Below, piece by piece: positions 50,207 through 58,645 of a stretch of DNA of 64,000 nt. A program made the translations under genes and the position numbers. A model generated the notes under the pieces. The model saw only the letters and a list, made by a program, of their open reading frames with translations. It did no database searches and was not told the DNA's origin. Origin of the DNA: Leucobacter sp. Ag1 (GTDB taxonomy: Bacteria > Actinomycetota > Actinomycetes > Actinomycetales > Microbacteriaceae); contig NZ_LAYO01000104.1 in NCBI RefSeq assembly GCF_000980875.1, forward strand, positions 36,828 to 100,827, read 5' to 3'. Position 1 is the first letter of the stretch. Each line of letters begins with the position of its first letter.

Positions 50207-51039
50207 CGTGCGGCCTCGCTTCCCGCGATCGGCTGCCCGTCCTCATCGAGGAACGGCAGATGGTTGGGCAGGGCCTCGATGAGGCCTCGGGTGTAGGCCT
50301 CGCGCGGGCGGCGCAGCACGTCGAAGCGCGGCCCCTCCTCGAGGATCACGCCCTCGCGCATCACCGAGATGCGGTCCGCCAGGCTCGACATGACGCCGAG
50401 GTCGTGCGTCACGAGCATGACCGCGAGCCCCAGGTCGTCGCAGAGCTGCTTCAGCAGCCGCAGCACGCCGGCCTGCACCGTGACGTCCAACGCCGTGGTC
50501 GGTTCGTCGGCGATGAGGATCTCGGGTTCGCAGATGATCGCCATCGCGATCGAGATGCGCTGCAGCTGCCCGCCCGAGAACTGGTGCGGATACTTCTTGA
50601 TCGCGGTCTCGGGATCCGGCACCCGCACGAGCTCGAGCGTGCGGATCGCCCGCTCGCGCGCCGTGCGCTTGTCGATGCCCGCGTGCACCCGCAGGTGGTC
50701 GGTCAGCTGGCGGCCGATCGACAGCATCGGATGCAGGCTCGCCGTCGGGTCCTGGAACACCATCGCGATCCGGTTGCCCCGGTACTTCGTGAGCGCGCGC
50801 TCGTCGAGCTCGAGCAGGTTGCGCCCGTCGAACTCGATCCGGCCGCCCGTGCGGGCGCCGCCGGGCAGCAGCCCGCACATCGCGAGGCCCGTCATCGACT
50901 TGCCCGAGCCGGACTCGCCGGCGAGGCCCGTGATGCGCCCCGGCTCGAGATCGAGATCGATCCCGCGCACGACCGGTTTCGGATCGCGTTCCGACCCGAA
51001 CGTGACCGTCAGGTCGCGGATCTGCAGTCCGCCGCTCAT
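50203..51039 (-). CDS. oligopeptide-type ABC transporter, ATP-binding protein (DppD/OppD-like)
   Basis: A 278-residue ATPase. Walker A is GESGSGKS, followed by GLLPGGARTGGRIEFDGRNLLEL, MVFQDPTASLHPMLSIG, the signature FSGGQLQRISIAMAI and Walker B ILIADEPTTALD, with the switch His in LVTHDLGVM. It pairs with the DppF-like ATPase as a heterodimer. ATG 51039 overlaps the upstream permease stop; the frame continues upstream without homology and was not used. Confidence 0.92.
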   Translation of the reverse strand: MSGGLQIRDLTVTFGSERDPKPVVRGIDLDLEPGRITGLAGESGSGKSMTGLAMCGLLPGGARTGGRIEFDGRNLLELDERALTKYRGNRIAMVFQDPTASLHPMLSIGRQLTDHLRVHAGIDKRTARERAIRTLELVRVPDPETAIKKYPHQFSGGQLQRISIAMAIICEPEILIADEPTTALDVTVQAGVLRLLKQLCDDLGLAVMLVTHDLGVMSSLADRISVMREGVILEEGPRFDVLRRPREAYTRGLIEALPNHLPFLDEDGQPIAGSEAAR

Positions 51040-51947
51040 ACGGCCCTCCCCTGCACGGCATCCCGCGTGTGCGGGTCCAGCGAATCGCGCAGCGAGTCGC
51101 CGATGAAGTTGAACGCCATCACGACCGTGAAGATCGCGAGGCCCGGGAACGCGGAGATCCACCACGCCGAGAACTGCTCGATGCCGCCCGCGACCATGGC
51201 GCCCCAGTCGGGCGTCGGCGGCACGGCGCCGAGCCCCAGGAACGACAGGCCCGAGAGCAGCAGCATGGCGGTGCCGACGTCGAGCGTGGCCAGCACGAAG
51301 ACCGGCGCGAGCACGTTCGGCAGGATGTCGCGGCGCAGCGTGGTGAACGGTCCCGCGCCGAGCAGGCGCCCGGCGACCACGTACTCCTGGCCGCGGGCGC
51401 TCACCACGAGCGAGCGGGTGACGCGCGCGTACGCCGGCCACGACACGATCAGCATCGCGATGACGGCGTTCGTGAGGTTCGGGCCGAGTGCCGCGGTGAT
51501 GACCATCGCGAGAATGATCGTCGGGAACGCGAACACCAGGTCCGAGAGCCGCATGATGACCTCGTCGACCGCCTTGCCGAAGTAGCCGGCGACGGCGCCG
51601 AGCACGCCGCCCAGCACCATGGCCGCGGCGACGAGCGCAAGCGACAGCGGCAGCGAGACGCGGGAGCCGTGGAGCACGCGCGACAGCACGTCGCGGCCGA
51701 CCTGGTCGGTGCCGAACCAGTGCTCGGCGCTCGGCGGCTGGAGCCGCGGGAACGCCTGCGCCAGTGGATCCGCCGGGGCGATCACGGGTGCGAGCAGCGC
51801 GATCAGCAGCCAGCCGACGGCGATCACGATGCCCGTGATCGCGAGCGGCGTGCGGAACGACGGGTTGATGCGGAACCTGCGGCTGCGCGGCGCCTCGCGG
51901 CGCAGCACCTCGGCGGCGCCGGGCGCCTGGGGAGCTTCGGTGCTCAT
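51036..51947 (-). CDS. oligopeptide-type ABC transporter permease (DppC/OppC-like)
   Basis: A 303-residue permease. A cytosolic N-terminus is followed by ITGIVIAVGWLLIALLAPVIAPADPLAQ, the block HWFGTDQVGRDVLSRVLHGSRVSL that defines DppC, the coupling loop GAGPFTTLRRDILPNVLAPV and LSFLGLGAVPPTPDWGAMV. Six membrane helices are expected. ATG 51947 overlaps the DppB-like stop by ATGA. Mutual overlaps indicate that the whole importer is made from one transcript. Confidence 0.93.
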   Translation of the reverse strand: MSTEAPQAPGAAEVLRREAPRSRRFRINPSFRTPLAITGIVIAVGWLLIALLAPVIAPADPLAQAFPRLQPPSAEHWFGTDQVGRDVLSRVLHGSRVSLPLSLALVAAAMVLGGVLGAVAGYFGKAVDEVIMRLSDLVFAFPTIILAMVITAALGPNLTNAVIAMLIVSWPAYARVTRSLVVSARGQEYVVAGRLLGAGPFTTLRRDILPNVLAPVFVLATLDVGTAMLLLSGLSFLGLGAVPPTPDWGAMVAGGIEQFSAWWISAFPGLAIFTVVMAFNFIGDSLRDSLDPHTRDAVQGRAV

Positions 51948-52954
51948 GCCACCCTCACTCTCGGGTCGACGACGCCGTACAGCAGGTCGACGACGAAGTT
52001 CAGTCCGATGTAGACGACACCGACGATCAGACCGACGCCCATGATGGCGGGCAGGTCGAGCTTCGTCGCGGCGGCGAAGGAGTACTGGCCGAGGCCGTGC
52101 CACGAGTACACCTGCTCGACGAGCACGGTGCCCGAGAGCAGCGAGCCGAAGGCGAGGCCGAGCACGGTCAGGATCGGCACGAAGGCTCCGCGCAGGATGT
52201 ATCCGAAGATCACCGTGCGGCGGGGCAGGCCCTTCGCGCGCGCCGCCTTCACGTACTCCATGTCCATCACCTCGAGCACCGCGGAGCGCGAGAAGCGCGT
52301 CAGCAGGCCGATCGTGTAGAGCGCGAGCACGGAGGCGGGCAGGATCAGGTGCCGCAGCGCGTCCCAGAAGGTCCAGAGATCGCCCGCGAGCAGCGCGTCG
52401 ATCGTGTACATGCCGGTCACCTGCGGCGGCGGGATGCTCGCGGGCTCGAGACGACCCGAGCCGGGCAGGATCCCGAGCAGGAAGAAGAAGAGGTAGTACG
52501 CGACGAGCGCGAGCCAGAACGTCGGCCAGGAGAGGCCGATGAGGCTCACGACGCGGATCACCTGGTCGACGAGGGTGCGGCGCTTGAGCGCGGCCCACAG
52601 GCCGAGCCCGATGCCGATGATCGCCGAGAACACGATCGCGGCGAGCGCGAGCTCGATCGTCGCCGGGAACGCGGCCCCCAGCTCCTTCGCGACGGGCTGG
52701 TGGCTCTGCACCGAGGTGCCCAGGTCGCCCTGGAAGATGTTGCCGACGTAGCGCAGGTACTGCATCGGGATCGGCTGGTCGAGCCCCTGCTCGGCGCGGA
52801 ACTTCGCGACGATCTCGGGGTTGGCTGCCGCCTGCTCGCCGAGCGCGGCCTGCACCGGGTCGGCGGGGACGAGGTTCGTGAGCGTGAAGGTGACGACCGT
52901 GACGCCGAACATCAGCAGGACGGTCACCACGAGCCGCACGGCGACGTAGCGCAC
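51944..52954 (-). CDS. oligopeptide-type ABC transporter permease (DppB/OppB-like)
   Basis: A permease of about 336 residues. It starts VRYVAVRLVVTVLLMFGVTVVTFTLTNLVPADPV and has LGTSVQSHQPV, SWPTFWLALVAYYLF, the coupling loop AARAKGLPRRTVIFGYILRGAF and VEQVYSWHGLGQYSF, all typical of DppB. I place the start at GTG 52954 because family homology begins there. The frame remains open to a TTG at 53029, which would overlap the binding-protein gene by 17 bases. The chosen GTG lies inside the left arm of a 13-bp hairpin (52944-52985), so its access to ribosomes may depend on that structure. I see no clear ribosome binding site at either start. Confidence 0.85.
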   Translation of the reverse strand: MRYVAVRLVVTVLLMFGVTVVTFTLTNLVPADPVQAALGEQAAANPEIVAKFRAEQGLDQPIPMQYLRYVGNIFQGDLGTSVQSHQPVAKELGAAFPATIELALAAIVFSAIIGIGLGLWAALKRRTLVDQVIRVVSLIGLSWPTFWLALVAYYLFFFLLGILPGSGRLEPASIPPPQVTGMYTIDALLAGDLWTFWDALRHLILPASVLALYTIGLLTRFSRSAVLEVMDMEYVKAARAKGLPRRTVIFGYILRGAFVPILTVLGLAFGSLLSGTVLVEQVYSWHGLGQYSFAAATKLDLPAIMGVGLIVGVVYIGLNFVVDLLYGVVDPRVRVA

Positions 52955-52985
52955 GAACGGGTGGAGGCCCGCTCGTGCGCTACGT
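52944..52985 (-). promoter_or_regulatory. 13-bp hairpin between binding-protein and permease genes, enclosing the permease start
   Basis: ACGTAGCGCACGA (52944-52956) and TCGTGCGCTACGT (52973-52985) are exact reverse complements. Inside the loop, CGGG and CCCG can add 4 more pairs. It lies 28 bases after the binding-protein stop in the direction of transcription. It may stabilise the binding-protein message, lower permease translation, or both. Confidence 0.8.
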
Positions 52986-53012
52986 TCGGCCGTGGCGATC
53001 GCTCGCGTCTGG

Positions 53013-54584
53013 CTACTTGATGAGGGCAAGGTCGACGGTCCAGACCGGGTTGGTCGTCACCGAGGAGACGCTGGGCGCCATGACCACGTTCTGGGCGGGC
53101 TGCAGCAGCGGGATGAAGGGGCCGCTCGCGTTGAGCTGCTTCTGCCAATCGCCGTACGCCGCGGCGCGATCCGTGCCGGTGGCCGCTGCCGCTGCCGTGG
53201 CGGTCTTCGTCACCGCGTCATCGGCTCCGGCCTTCCAGCCGGCGCGCAGGCCCACGAGCTCGCCGGGCGAGAACACGAGGTAGTTCGAGGGGTCCGGGAA
53301 GTCCGGGCCCCAGTACCAGAGGCCGACGGTCTCCTTGCCGTTGCGGTAGGCGTCGAGCTCGGTCGCCACGGGGGCGGGGGCGAGCTGCACCGTGATGCCG
53401 ACCTCGGCGAGCTGCGCCTGGACGCTCTCGGCGACGTTCTGCAGCGAGAGGCCCTGCACGGTGATGTCGTTCGGGAAGTTCAGGGTGATCTTCTCGCCCG
53501 CGTAGCCCGACTTCGCGAGCGCGGCCTTCGCCGCCGCGACGTCGCGCTGGTTGCCGTCGGCGGCCTTCAGCGAGCCGTCGAAGAGCGAGGGCACGACGCC
53601 GCCGGGGCGCACGGATCCCTTGCCCGCGAGGTCGACGATCTTGTCGTAGTCGACGCCGAGCTTGAACGCCTTGAGGAAGTCCGGGTTGCTCGTCAGCTTG
53701 TTGACGGCGGGATCCTGGTTGAGCAGCAGGAAGATCATGTAGCGCGAGGCGTTGCTCTCGACCTTGACCTTCGAGCCCGAGAGCTCGGCGACCTGGTCGG
53801 GGTTGAGGTCGAGCGCGACCTGCGACTCGCCCTTCTCGACGTTGAGCTTCTGCGTGGGGCCCTCGACGTTGCGCAGCACGACGCGGCTGTAGGCCGGCTT
53901 GTCGCCCTGGTAGTTGGGGTTCGCCTTGAATACGACCTGCTTGGCCGAGTCGAACGACTCGAGCGTGTAGGGGCCGGATCCCGCGGACTCGCCGTTCAGG
54001 AAGGCCTCCGCCTTGTCGTTCGCGTCGTTGGTGCCCCCGTTCTTGGCGACGACCTTCTGGTTGACGACCGACAGCGCCGGGTTCGGAAGGATGAAGGGCA
54101 GCGCCGGGTTCGGCTTCGCCGAGGTGAGGGTCAGCGTCTTGTCGCCGGTCTTCTCGACCTTGATGCCGTCGAGCAGGAACGACGGGTTGCCCTTCACGCC
54201 CTGCACGCGCTGCAGCGAGAAGACGGCGTCGTCGACGGTCACGTCGGAACCGTCGGAGAACTTCGCCCCGCCCTTCATGGTGAGGGTCATGACCGTGTTG
54301 TCGGCGTTCATCTCGTAGCTGGCGAGGCCGTCGACCGGCTTGGTGACGTCGCTGCCGTTGAAGGTGAGGAGCGTCTGGTAGAGCGCCTTCGCCACGATCG
54401 AGCCGGTGGTCTCGTACTCGCGGTTCGGGTCCGCGGTCTTGAGGTCGAACGAGGCGTCGACCACGAGCGACTTGCCGCTCGCACCGCCGCCGGAGTTCGG
54501 GCCGCCGGCGCAGCCGGTGAGCGCGAGCGCCGTCGCGGCGACCGCCGTCGCGCCGAGGAGGACGCGGGACAGAGAATGCTTCAT
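53013..54584 (-). CDS. family 5 (peptide-type) ABC transporter substrate-binding lipoprotein
   Basis: A 523-residue lipoprotein. The signal ends in LTGC (Cys25). The mature protein shows the family 5 pattern: VVDASFDLKTADPNREYETT, YQTLLTFNG, GGAKFSDGSDVTVDDAVFSLQR, SAGSGPYTLESFD, FKANPNYQGDKPAYSRVVLRN and YWGPDFPDPSNYL. It captures peptides or other small organic ligands for the Dpp-like permease. ATG 54584 gives a proper signal peptide and is preceded by AAGGAGAT. It heads the importer operon and is divergent from an Lrp regulator across 174 bases. A small inverted repeat (54607-54622) lies in its leader. Confidence 0.92.
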   Translation of the reverse strand: MKHSLSRVLLGATAVAATALALTGCAGGPNSGGGASGKSLVVDASFDLKTADPNREYETTGSIVAKALYQTLLTFNGSDVTKPVDGLASYEMNADNTVMTLTMKGGAKFSDGSDVTVDDAVFSLQRVQGVKGNPSFLLDGIKVEKTGDKTLTLTSAKPNPALPFILPNPALSVVNQKVVAKNGGTNDANDKAEAFLNGESAGSGPYTLESFDSAKQVVFKANPNYQGDKPAYSRVVLRNVEGPTQKLNVEKGESQVALDLNPDQVAELSGSKVKVESNASRYMIFLLLNQDPAVNKLTSNPDFLKAFKLGVDYDKIVDLAGKGSVRPGGVVPSLFDGSLKAADGNQRDVAAAKAALAKSGYAGEKITLNFPNDITVQGLSLQNVAESVQAQLAEVGITVQLAPAPVATELDAYRNGKETVGLWYWGPDFPDPSNYLVFSPGELVGLRAGWKAGADDAVTKTATAAAAATGTDRAAAYGDWQKQLNASGPFIPLLQPAQNVVMAPSVSSVTTNPVWTVDLALIK

Positions 54585-54758
54585 CGGATCTCCTTGATGA
54601 TCGAACGGTCCGCGAACGGACCTGAGTGGAATTATGCTGTGAAGCCGCCGTTTCGTGCTACCCGATCCGCCGGATCGCACGTAACGTTTCGGTCACCCTG
54701 CCGTATTTCACCAATTCGTCCAGGATGATGAATGCACGGATCCCAAAGGAGGGACAGA

Positions 54759-55304
54759 GTGAAGCTCGACGACACCCACCGCCGCATGATCGATCTGCTG
54801 CGCCAGGACGGACGGCTCTCGGTCAACGCGCTCGCCGAGCAGCTCGGCATCTCGCGGTCCAACGCCTACCAGCGCTTCGAGCGCCTCATCCAGGCCGGGA
54901 TCATCACCGGATTCCGCGCCGACATCGACCCGCGAGCCGTCGGGCTCGGCATCTCCGCGCTCGTCTTCGTCACGCTCGAGCAGGCGCGCTGGACCGAGTT
55001 CCGCGAGGCGCTCGCGGAGGTCGAGGAGCTCGAGTACTTCGCAGTCACCACCGGGCAGCACGACGCCATGCTGCTGGTGCGCGCGGCCGACGTCGCGGGG
55101 ATCCACGGCCTCGTCTCGCTGCGCCTCGCGCAGTGGCCGTCGATCAAGTCGACCGAGACGGTGTTCCTCATGGACGAGGCGAGCACCCTCGCGGCGCTCC
55201 CGACGGCCCCGGCGCAGGCCTCCGCCGCGTCCGAGGAGTTCGACGGGCAGGTCGCCGGCATGACCCGGTTCATCCGCGCGCGCCACGGCGGCGCGCAGGA
55301 GTGA
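54759..55304 (+). CDS. Lrp/AsnC-family transcriptional regulator
   Basis: A 181-residue regulator. The HTH is in MIDLLRQDGRLSVNALAEQLGISRSNAYQRFERLIQAGI. The RAM domain is LGISALVFVTLEQARWTEFREAL and TTGQHDAMLLVRAADVAGIHGL. The C-terminal 35 residues are an Ala/Glu-rich extension beyond the usual ending. The GTG start at 54759 follows AAAGGAGGG; an upstream ATG at 54732 is less likely. Divergent placement from the Dpp-like operon suggests that it controls peptide or amino acid uptake. Confidence 0.9.
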   Translation: MKLDDTHRRMIDLLRQDGRLSVNALAEQLGISRSNAYQRFERLIQAGIITGFRADIDPRAVGLGISALVFVTLEQARWTEFREALAEVEELEYFAVTTGQHDAMLLVRAADVAGIHGLVSLRLAQWPSIKSTETVFLMDEASTLAALPTAPAQASAASEEFDGQVAGMTRFIRARHGGAQE

Positions 55305-55343
55305 GCGGACGGGCTCAGCGGAGCCGGTCCGGACCGCGGAGGT

Positions 55344-55727
55344 TCAGCGCACCTCGACGCAGACACTCGTCTCGGGCCCCGCGGCCGAGCCGTAGAACTC
55401 GGTGAGGCGCAGCGCCCCGTCGCCCGTGCGCGAGACGACCGTCACGGCGTTGCCGTGCGTCAGCGTGCCCGAGACCGAGCGGTGGTTGTACGAGAGCCGC
55501 ACGATATCGCCCTCGCGAACGCCGGCGAAGCGCCCCTCGACCACGGTGTCGCCGGCGTAGTCGCCCCAGACCACTCCCGCGTTCTCGAAGTACGAGAAGC
55601 GCGTCGGTTCGGCGGCGACCGAGCTCGTCGTCGAGTGCAGCATCTCGAACACGATTCCGTCGAGCGGAACCGCGACGCGCTCCCCCTCGATCGCGCTCTC
55701 GACGATCTCGATGTGCTCCCGGATCAT
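55344..55727 (-). CDS. small lipocalin-like beta protein (family often mislabelled N-acetylglutamate synthase)
   Basis: A 127-residue protein rich in predicted beta strands. SYFENAGVVWGDYAGDTVVEGRFAG, IVRLSYNHRSVSGTLTHG and LRLTEFYGSAAGPETSVCVEV match the pattern of a small calycin-like family seen in many bacteria. That family is often carried in databases as 'N-acetylglutamate synthase' although it has no acetyltransferase fold. A ligand-binding role is plausible; the ligand is unknown. The N-terminal 35 residues are less conserved. It runs on the same strand as the upstream importer operon but is separated by 190 bases holding a terminator, so it is probably independent. It is convergent with the Lrp gene. 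Confidence 0.65.
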   Translation of the reverse strand: MIREHIEIVESAIEGERVAVPLDGIVFEMLHSTTSSVAAEPTRFSYFENAGVVWGDYAGDTVVEGRFAGVREGDIVRLSYNHRSVSGTLTHGNAVTVVSRTGDGALRLTEFYGSAAGPETSVCVEVR

Positions 55728-55876
55728 GGCGTCCCCTCGTGCCGTGCGCCGCGCGGCCGTCGCGCGGGCGCTCCCACGCTAGTGGATCCGCACCGCCGGG
55801 AGCGCGGCCGGGCCCGGGCGCCCCGCCGGACGGGTTTCGGGGGAAGCCGGCCGGCGGAGCGCTCGGCCCCGGCCGC

Positions 55877-55911
55877 GCGGTCCCGATCCGGCTCCCCCGG
55901 ACCGGGACCGC
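55877..55911 (-). terminator. terminator hairpin after the PAAT importer operon
   Basis: GCGGTCCCG (55877-55885) pairs with CGGGACCGC (55903-55911), with further imperfect TCCGG/CCGGA pairing inside. It begins 7 bases after the end of the ATPase gene in the direction of transcription. The rest of the gap to 55728 is GC-rich and shows no gene. Confidence 0.65.
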
Positions 55912-55917
55912 ACGCGG

Positions 55918-56682
55918 TCACAGCACCTTCGAGAGGAAGTCCCTCGTGCGCGCCTCGCGCGGATCCACGAGCACCTCGTGCGGCGATCCCTGCTCGACCA
56001 CGACGCCCTCGTCCATGAAGGTGACCGTGTCGGCCACCTCACGGGCGAAGCCGATCTCGTGGGTCACCACGATCATGGTCATGCCGCTGCGCGCGAGCTG
56101 CTTCATGACCTCGAGCACCTCGCCCACGAGCTCGGGGTCGAGCGCGGAGGTCGGCTCGTCGAACAGCATGAGCTTCGGACGCATCGCGAGCGCACGGGCG
56201 ATGGCGACGCGCTGCTGCTGCCCGCCCGAGAGCTCGCTCGGATACGCGGCGGCCTTCTCCGAGAGCCCCACTTGTTCGAGCAGCTCGCGGGCGTGCGCCT
56301 GGGCCGCCTGCGGCTTCTCGCCCTTCACCGTGATCGGCGAGCACGCGATGTTCTCGAGCGCCGTCATGTGCGGGAAGAGGTTGAAGCGTTGGAACACCAT
56401 GCCGATGTCGCGGCGCTGCGCGGCCGCCTCCTTGGCGGGCAGCTCGTGCAGCTTCCCGCCGCGCTCCCGGAACCCGATCAGCTCGCCGTCGACGCGGATG
56501 CTGCCGCCCTCGATGCTTTCGAGGTGGTTGATGCAGCGCAAGAACGTCGACTTGCCCGAGCCCGACGGGCCGAGCAGGCAGCTGACCTCACCCGGTCGCA
56601 CCTGCATCGACACCCCGCGCAGCACGTGGTTGTGCCCGTAGGCCTTGTGGACCTGGTCGGCCTCGACCATGAACTCGCTCAT
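55918..56682 (-). CDS. polar amino acid-type ABC transporter, ATP-binding protein
   Basis: A 254-residue GlnQ-type ATPase. Walker A is GPSGSGKST, the Q-loop is [16 protein letters not shown], the signature is [15 protein letters not shown], Walker B is [14 protein letters not shown] and the switch His is in [16 protein letters not shown] 56682 overlaps the permease stop by ATGA. It serves the permease at 56679 and the lipoprotein at 57675, in an operon headed by a YtcJ-like amidohydrolase gene. The long frame upstream of the start is a shadow of the neighbouring genes. Confidence 0.93.
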   Translation of the reverse strand: MSEFMVEADQVHKAYGHNHVLRGVSMQVRPGEVSCLLGPSGSGKSTFLRCINHLESIEGGSIRVDGELIGFRERGGKLHELPAKEAAAQRRDIGMVFQRFNLFPHMTALENIACSPITVKGEKPQAAQAHARELLEQVGLSEKAAAYPSELSGGQQQRVAIARALAMRPKLMLFDEPTSALDPELVGEVLEVMKQLARSGMTMIVVTHEIGFAREVADTVTFMDEGVVVEQGSPHEVLVDPREARTRDFLSKVL

Positions 56683-57653
56683 GAGACTCTCCCGTTGTCG
56701 CCCGTGTCGGCGCCGAACGCCGGCACGACGCTGATCACCTTCGTCACGCCCTTGCCCGCGCGCGGCCCCTTCGGCCCGCGGCTCACGCGGCGCACGTGGC
56801 CCCGCGAGAACCTGCGTTCCAGGAAGTACTGGCCGACCATCATGATCGAGGTGAACGCGATGTACCAGACCGATGCCACGAGCAGCAGCGGGATCGGGTT
56901 CAGCGTCTCCGACGAGATGTCGCGGGAACGGGTGTAGAGGTCGAAGCTGTAGGGTACGGCCGTGACCAGCGATGTGGTCTTCAGCATGCCGATGATCTCG
57001 TTGCCGGTCGGCGGGATGATCACGCGCATGGCCTGCGGCAGCACGACCTTGCGCATGTTCTGCCCCCAGCTCATGCCGAGCGCCGTCGCGGCCTCCGTCT
57101 GGCCGGGATCCACGGCGAGCAGGCCCGCGCGCACGATCTCGGCCATGTACGCGGCCTCGTTCAGGGCGAGGCCGAGCACCGCGATCCAGAACACGTCGAG
57201 CAGGTCGGCGGTGCCGAAGGAGAACCAGGGCTGCTGGGTCGGGAGCCCCACGGTCACGGTCTTGTAGATCGTGGTGAACAGGCCCCAGAAGACGAGCTGC
57301 ACGTACACCGGGGTGCCGCGGAAGATCCAGATGAACGCCCAGGCGACGGCGACGAACACCCGGTTCGGGCTCTGCCGCATGACCGCGAGCAGCACGCCGA
57401 GGGCGATCGCGACGATCATGGAGTAGGCGGTGAGCTGCAGGGTGATGCCCGCCGACTGCACGATCCGCGGATCGAACAGGTAGGTGCGGAACGCGTTCCA
57501 GTCGTAGGCCTCGCGGCCGGCCGCGTCGATGATGACGGCGACGACGGCCAGCAGCAGGACCACGGCGACGACCGTGCGCCACGGGTGCTTCGCGCGCGCG
57601 GCGCGGATGCGCACCTCGGGCGGGATCCCGAGGTCGGGAGCGGATGCTCTCAT
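56679..57653 (-). CDS. polar amino acid-type ABC transporter permease
   Basis: A 324-residue permease. A cytosolic N-terminus precedes [20 protein letters not shown]. The PAAT core has [43 protein letters not shown], the coupling loop [38 protein letters not shown] and [13 protein letters not shown]. The GTPVYVQL block is typical of amino acid importers. It has an unusually long N-terminal helix and a basic C-terminal tail of about 40 residues. It is encoded 21 bases after the binding-protein stop. Confidence 0.93.
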   Translation of the reverse strand: MRASAPDLGIPPEVRIRAARAKHPWRTVVAVVLLLAVVAVIIDAAGREAYDWNAFRTYLFDPRIVQSAGITLQLTAYSMIVAIALGVLLAVMRQSPNRVFVAVAWAFIWIFRGTPVYVQLVFWGLFTTIYKTVTVGLPTQQPWFSFGTADLLDVFWIAVLGLALNEAAYMAEIVRAGLLAVDPGQTEAATALGMSWGQNMRKVVLPQAMRVIIPPTGNEIIGMLKTTSLVTAVPYSFDLYTRSRDISSETLNPIPLLLVASVWYIAFTSIMMVGQYFLERRFSRGHVRRVSRGPKGPRAGKGVTKVISVVPAFGADTGDNGRVS

Positions 57654-57674
57654 GGTGACGGAGACTCCTGACGG

Positions 57675-58580
57675 CTACTTGGTGGCGGCGTTGATGGTGA
57701 TCTTGTCGATCGCGCCCTGCTCGACGCCCCAGTACTGCAGGAGCTTCGAGTAGGTGCCGTCGTCCGACAGATCCTGGACGGCGGCGCGCAGGGCCTCGGC
57801 GAACTCGCCGCGATCCTTCTTGACGATCGCGCCCGAGAGCACCTCGTCGTAGATGGGCGAACCGATGAGCTTGCCCTTGCTGAGCTTCACGGCGTAGCTC
57901 GTGACGGGCGAGTCCGAGACCATCGCGTCGGCGCGGCCGAGGGTCAGCGCCGCGGTCTGCTCGTCCTGGGTGTCGTAGCCGAGGATCTCGATCTTGCCCT
58001 TGCCCGCGGCGTCGCACTTCTTCTGCACGGTGGGCAGGTAGTCGAGGATCGCGGAGCCGCCGTTCTGGGCACCGACCTTCATGCCGCAGACCTGCAGCTC
58101 CTCGGTGATGGGCTTGTCCTTCGGCGAGGCGAACTGGTTGCCTGCCTTGAAGAAGTCGATGATGTCCATCGTCTCCTGGCGCATCTTCGAGTCGTAGTAG
58201 CCGCCGATGCCGAGGTCGTACTTCTCGCCGAGGATGCTCGGCACGATGTTGTCGAACTTGGCGACGCGGTACTCGGTCTCGAGCCCGAGCTTCTTCGCCG
58301 CGGCGTTCATGAGATCGACCTCCCAGCCGATCGGCTTGCCGTTCTTGTCCTTGAACTCGTTCGGCGCGTAGGTCGGGTCGACGCCGATGATGATCTTGCC
58401 GGCCTTCGAGACCTCGGCCGGGACCTTCTCGGCCGCGTCCTTGTTCACCGTGATCTTGGTGAGGTCGACGCCGGTCTGGTCGCCGCTCTTCTTGTCGTCG
58501 ACCTGCGGCGCGCAGGCCGCGAGGCTCGTGATGGCGACCGCCGTGACGGCGGCGAGGGCGAGGGTGCGCTTCAGCGACAT
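57675..58580 (-). CDS. family 3 (amino acid-type) ABC transporter substrate-binding lipoprotein
   Basis: A 301-residue lipoprotein with lipobox LAAC (Cys23). The ligand domain has [56 protein letters not shown] and [13 protein letters not shown]. Cys residues in the second lobe ([15 protein letters not shown]) may form a disulfide. It binds a polar amino-acid-like compound; together with the amidohydrolase encoded upstream, an N-acyl or amide derivative of an amino acid is possible. ATG 58580 has AAGGAG a short distance upstream. Confidence 0.92.
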   Translation of the reverse strand: MSLKRTLALAAVTAVAITSLAACAPQVDDKKSGDQTGVDLTKITVNKDAAEKVPAEVSKAGKIIIGVDPTYAPNEFKDKNGKPIGWEVDLMNAAAKKLGLETEYRVAKFDNIVPSILGEKYDLGIGGYYDSKMRQETMDIIDFFKAGNQFASPKDKPITEELQVCGMKVGAQNGGSAILDYLPTVQKKCDAAGKGKIEILGYDTQDEQTAALTLGRADAMVSDSPVTSYAVKLSKGKLIGSPIYDEVLSGAIVKKDRGEFAEALRAAVQDLSDDGTYSKLLQYWGVEQGAIDKITINAATK

Positions 58581-58645
58581 GGGGGGCTCCTTTGCGTGGT
58601 GTGCGGAAGTGGGGTGGTGGTCTGGGTCGGGCCGGAGCCCGCGGT

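Noticed and set aside
55344..55727. N-acetylglutamate synthase
   Set aside because: The protein is a small all-beta type with no GNAT motif; the label is a known database misnomer for this family.
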